Source: Ectocarpus siliculosus
Lineage: Eukaryota; Sar; Phaeophyceae; Ectocarpales; Ectocarpaceae
NCBI GenBank assembly: GCA_000310025.1
Contig: FN649732.1
Location: 1,239,951-1,303,950 of the forward strand
Length of the DNA stretch: 64,000 bases
Direction of reading: 5' to 3'
The notes under the pieces were generated by a model that did no database searches, was not told where the DNA came from, and saw only the letters and a list, made by a program, of their open reading frames with translations. Both the position numbers and the translations under genes were made by a program. Each line of letters starts with the position of its first letter. The stretch's first letter is position 1. Shown here piece by piece: positions 60,262-64,000 of this stretch.

Positions 60262-61686
60262 CTCGGCTGCTGTCTGTCGTGCCTGTCTGTCAGGCCAGGC
60301 CTGCGTCGCATCGAGGAAGGAAGCATTTGTACCATCAGCACGGAGCGCGACGGGTATAGTCTATATTGTGCACGAAGCGGACAGCGGCCGTTAAAATATT
60401 CATGGGTGAGGAGACAGCAGAAACTACCGGCACGCAGAGAGGATCCCTCAACGGCAAGAATACCCCGGCATTACAGCAGCTACCCGGCATTCTTCGCGTT
60501 GCAACCTTTCTGAACGGAAAAAAAAGAGACGGCGGGCGGGGCAAAAAGGCCGCTACAACTACACGCACGCGTAGATACCGTGCCTCTCCCAGGCAGGCAG
60601 AGTTGGCGAGGGTAGATGGTACAAACGGCCATTCTTTTCTTGCCACGACAAAAAGTCTCCCGGAAAACTTACAGCTAATAGCAGCAGAACATCAGCGACT
60701 GAACGTCAGACAAGAAGTGGTCAGCCGGTCACGCCCTGCGGCTTCGGAAAAAAGGAGACACGCAACCCACACAAACAGACCGGGCGGACGATCATGGATG
60801 GATGCAAAGCAACATCTCCACCGCGCCCTGCTCTTCCCAACTGTTTTGTGCTGATGCAACTTGAACATCTTTGCACGTGCGTGCTGCTATACGCATCGAG
60901 ATCATACCCGCCGCCAGTGCTTTCCCCGTGTTTTTCTCTCGCTCGTGTGTTGCCTGCTGCTTGGATCCACCCCTTCCGCTCACGCCTTTTGCTTTCGCCC
61001 AGCAGCGTGCGTCTCCGCGCATAGATGTACCGCCGCTCTCACGACCCTCCACCACCCAGGGCTTCAGCTCTCTCTCTCTCTCTGCTATCTCACGCGTTGG
61101 CGGCCATATCCAAAAATTCTTGCCACCTGTCGTGTATGTGGTGTGATGTTGGTGGTGGTCTGAGCTATGTACCCAACTCCCTGTAGCACAGAAAAATTGC
61201 TCCCCTGGAGGGCTGGATTCCATCCTCTGAAGACCCCAGCAAAAAAACATCTTGAAAAATAGTACTGTTCTTGAATCTTCATGTCCGGTTCAGGCCATTC
61301 GGGCGGCGTTTTTCCAGGGGGCGAGGTCTCGAGTGTCCCCGGAGAAAATCTCGAAATCCCCCAACCTATGCATACATCTAGCCTAGGAGCTCTCCGGCTC
61401 CCTGCAGCACAATCTACGGCAGCAGCAGCCCGCTGGTGAATTGAAGTCGTGGTAAGGCAGATGCAAACCGCAGTTGCGCGAGAGAATGGCTCGATTTTTT
61501 TTTTTTCCAAGCACCTTCCTGGAAATATCGGCCGAATGATTTCCTCTCCCATACCTTTCTTACCGACTACTAATATTATACATGATAATAGCAGAAGCGA
61601 GACTGCGGTGGAAAGAGGAGTCAGTTTTTCTGCCACGCTCTGCTCTCGCCTCGAGAACCTGTTCTCTCCATCTACGCCAACCATGT

Positions 61687-61987
61687 GGTTGTTGTTGTCG
61701 TCTTCAGATTAAACTCGTGTCAGTTAGTTGCTGTAATCCCAAAATCTAGCAAAGACGCAGTCCCTGGCCACAAAAATTAAGGAATAATAAATACACACAC
61801 ACACAGAAAGACTAAATATGCTAGAGTCATCCGAAGATCCAAAGAACAACACGCAACACTACTATTAGCAAGAAAAGGGTACACAAGCCCGAAGAGGTAC
61901 ACCTACATCCCTGTGCAGCACGTTTGCGTGCCCAAAAACTGAACTACACCCGTCCACACACTACATTCGACTACAGCAGCATCACCC
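61687..61987 (+). repeat. Segmental repeat, copy 2
   Basis: Second copy, same orientation, longer by several insertions including a (CA)n run near 61795. It lies about 1.4 kb upstream of the 7TM start codon. Confidence 0.85.
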
Positions 61988-62169
61988 ATGTGGTGCAGTA
62001 TTTATTTGGTACAGCTACTACAAGATCTACCTTCCTTGTGTTTTGTTACTCGTGACTGTTCTGTTGCTGTTGTATTGTGGTAGTCTGCTGCTGCTAACAT
62101 GTATATACAAGTATATATATTCATACCTGCAGCAAGCTTGCACAAAAACAGGGGAGTATTAAATATTTC

Positions 62170-62733
62170 TTAAGTGTGTTCGTAGGCCTTAGAAGGGCAC
62201 ATTATATGCATGCCTGGTACCGGATAAATGTTATGATGAAAGAGCCGGGGGGGGAGAAAAGTGAGCCAATGATCGGGTGGCCTACGGGAACTCTTCTTAA
62301 ATATTGCGAATAAATCTAATCTCCCCGAGGGAGACATCCATGCCAAGGCTTCTGTTCTGTGTAAAGCAATTCTTCGTCTGTCTGTCTTTGATTTATCCTT
62401 TAGTACATACGGCACGGAGTTTCGCGGCCGCGCAGCCAATGTTATCGGGGTGTACCTACCTCCTATCGTAGGACAACTCTGAAGTTCGGTTGCAGTAATT
62501 ATTTCGTTCACAGACAGACAGACCAAATACATTTCGTGGGGTTTAGTATTACTGTCAGGTAAAGACAGTTTATTTGAGTGTACCTTCTTAGGGTAACCTG
62601 TGACCACGGAATCGACCGCGTCGAGTGTTGGATGAGTACGGACATTCGAAGGTAGTGGGTAGAGAGAGATCGGGACGGTTTTTAATGTGAAGACAACAAC
62701 AACAACAAAGACAATTTCGTCTCTGCAAATCAC
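62170..62733 (-). CDS. Hypothetical ORF, 187 codons
   Basis: An uninterrupted minus-strand frame with mixed composition: a hydrophobic start, then a basic middle (KDKSKTDRRR). No domain recognised and no splice context examined further. It is long for chance in this base composition, yet the surrounding 3.7 kb has no other gene signal. It may be a transposable-element fragment or spurious. Confidence 0.2.
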   Translation of the reverse strand: MICRDEIVFVVVVVFTLKTVPISLYPLPSNVRTHPTLDAVDSVVTGYPKKVHSNKLSLPDSNTKPHEMYLVCLSVNEIITATELQSCPTIGGRYTPITLAARPRNSVPYVLKDKSKTDRRRIALHRTEALAWMSPSGRLDLFAIFKKSSRRPPDHWLTFLPPRLFHHNIYPVPGMHIMCPSKAYEHT

Positions 62734-63225
62734 AATTATTACTTTGTTTCGGTCGCCGCAAGAACCTACTACGTGGCGGCAGGTGAATGTCGGTCACATC
62801 ACCGCCGCAGCATTGGCGATTCATGTTTTGTTACCTATAGGTTGCACAAAGTCAACACCTTGTGCCTCCACAGCAGTTGTTGAAGGAAGTCAGCTCCTTG
62901 TTGTTGTGTCCTCAAGCTTGCACGAAGTCTAACCCTTGCCTTGGAAAGGTTGCACGAAAAGTAGATGCGTTGTACCGTTGGGATACAACGAACGAAGGTC
63001 GGGAGACTTGTCTTGCACAACGAGCGCTTTCTTACAGCGTTTCCCACTGGCCACCTATACTATGAACTCTAACGAAGAGGGTGCCACGTGAGCGGTGCGT
63101 GACCACCAAGTTTGCTGTCGAGTCCCGCTCGTTGCCGTAGCAACAAAAAAACACAAAAACAAGGAAGACCGTCTCTTCTTGATCGCGTGTCTGCATTGCT
63201 ATTATAACAACTACAACGCACATGG

Positions 63226-63259
63226 ACGAACGAACGAACGAACGAACGAACGAACGAAC
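63226..63259. repeat. (CGAA)n microsatellite
   Basis: Eight uninterrupted CGAA tetranucleotides. Confidence 0.95.
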
Positions 63260-64000
63260 TACTGGCTGGCTGGGTTATGACACACGGCACCCAGGGCAAG
63301 AATGAAAGCATTCAGCACCTAACGAGAACCGGCGCGGAAATTTTCGTTCGGTCTAACGAAAAAATACAGTCTACTCCCTTCACCAAGCAAGAGGGCGACG
63401 TACCGTAAAGGGATTCCCGGCTAGACAATACTCTTGTCACTGTAACCTAGCTGACCCGGGCAATTAAAGCCTGACGGGGTTACACTAACCTGTGAACAAG
63501 GGATCCCGAAAGAAACAAGAGCTGATGACGCGCACACGCACGCATCAACGTAACGAAAAGAAAAAAAATGCTATATAAAAAAAAAAGCACGCGGCCAGTA
63601 TACCAACATTGCAACCTTGCGTGTGTCTTGCTCTGGATACTCCCGCCAACACAACTAACACAGAGTGATTTTGAATGCCGCACACCGAACTCGAACTGCC
63701 TTTTCCTAGAGCAAGGTTGCCCTGACTGGTACCTTTCCCTACTCCCCTCTCCCTGCTATTATATTATAAGTAAGTTGAATGATTGCCATTTTTTATCTTT
63801 CGTCGTCTTCTCCCTGAACAGGTTTTTGATTCTAGAAGATGAGTCTTTGGCGAAAAGTAACACATCAACACTCCATTTGATCATCGGAGTAACACCACTA
63901 CACGGACACAAGAAAATCGACCCGAACGAACACCCAAGGAATCATACACCATCACAGCTTAATAGCTATGGAATCGACAAATGACAGGGGGGGGGGGGGG

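Larger units (their letters stand above)
60262..64000. other. Region upstream of the 7TM gene, mostly featureless
   Basis: Should include the 7TM promoter just above 60261. It otherwise holds repeat copy 2, a CT run near 61070, a tetranucleotide microsatellite and scattered homopolymers. The window ends in a run of 12 G, as often seen at a contig edge. No supportable gene apart from the doubtful ORF at 62.2-62.7 kb. Confidence 0.5.

Noticed and set aside
59395-61987. LTR retrotransposon bounded by the repeat pair
   Set aside because: The interval contains the first 7TM exon and no gag/pol-like frames, primer-binding site or polypurine tract.

Overview
The window is eukaryotic nuclear DNA. 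Its genes are split by many short-to-medium GT-AG introns of roughly 0.1 to 2.7 kb, it carries many microsatellites, and it has no bacterial gene layout. Intron density, moderately high GC and the mix of protein types (a plant/animal-intermediate two-pore channel, a multi-HMA copper ATPase) suggest a stramenopile, most likely a brown alga. That assignment is inference, not proof. I rebuilt four multi-exon genes by reading splice sites by eye and checking that the reading phase carries across every junction.

Layout. 1-7.9 kb: poorly resolved sequence with protein-like fragments, including an apparently duplicated plus-strand segment at about 3.4-4.1 and 4.6-5.2 kb, plus short repeats. 7997-17492 (minus): a complete P1B-type Cu(I) ATPase in 13 exons (about 1373 aa) with six N-terminal HMA domains, four of them with an unusual Cys-X3-Cys motif. 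17.5-19.7 kb: a divergent intergenic region. 19676-28388 (plus): a TruD/PUS7-type tRNA/mRNA pseudouridine synthase in 12 exons (about 1009 aa), with two introns that appear to use GC-AG borders. 28.4-31.4 kb: a tRNA-derived SINE candidate with a poly(A) tail, a 55-bp duplication and a degenerate ~155-bp satellite array. 31433-47962 (minus): a complete two-pore channel (TPC) in 20 exons (about 832 aa) with both voltage-sensor/pore domains and both selectivity filters. 48-50.7 kb: two short degenerate repeat arrays. 50.7-60.3 kb (minus): a seven-transmembrane protein of unrecognised family with a very long Ser/Pro/Ala-rich tail; the tail may continue through a second large disordered exon and perhaps further small exons. 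60.3-64 kb: mostly non-coding, with one copy of a ~230-300 bp segment duplicated 2.3 kb apart.

The genes do not form an operon. The two recognised transporters are both expected in endomembranes (copper delivery to the secretory pathway; Ca2+/Na+ release from vacuole or endolysosome), but nothing in the sequence ties them functionally. The most interesting items are the CX3C metal-binding modules of the ATPase, the hybrid features of the TPC, the GC-AG introns of the PUS7-like gene, and the unclassified 7TM protein.
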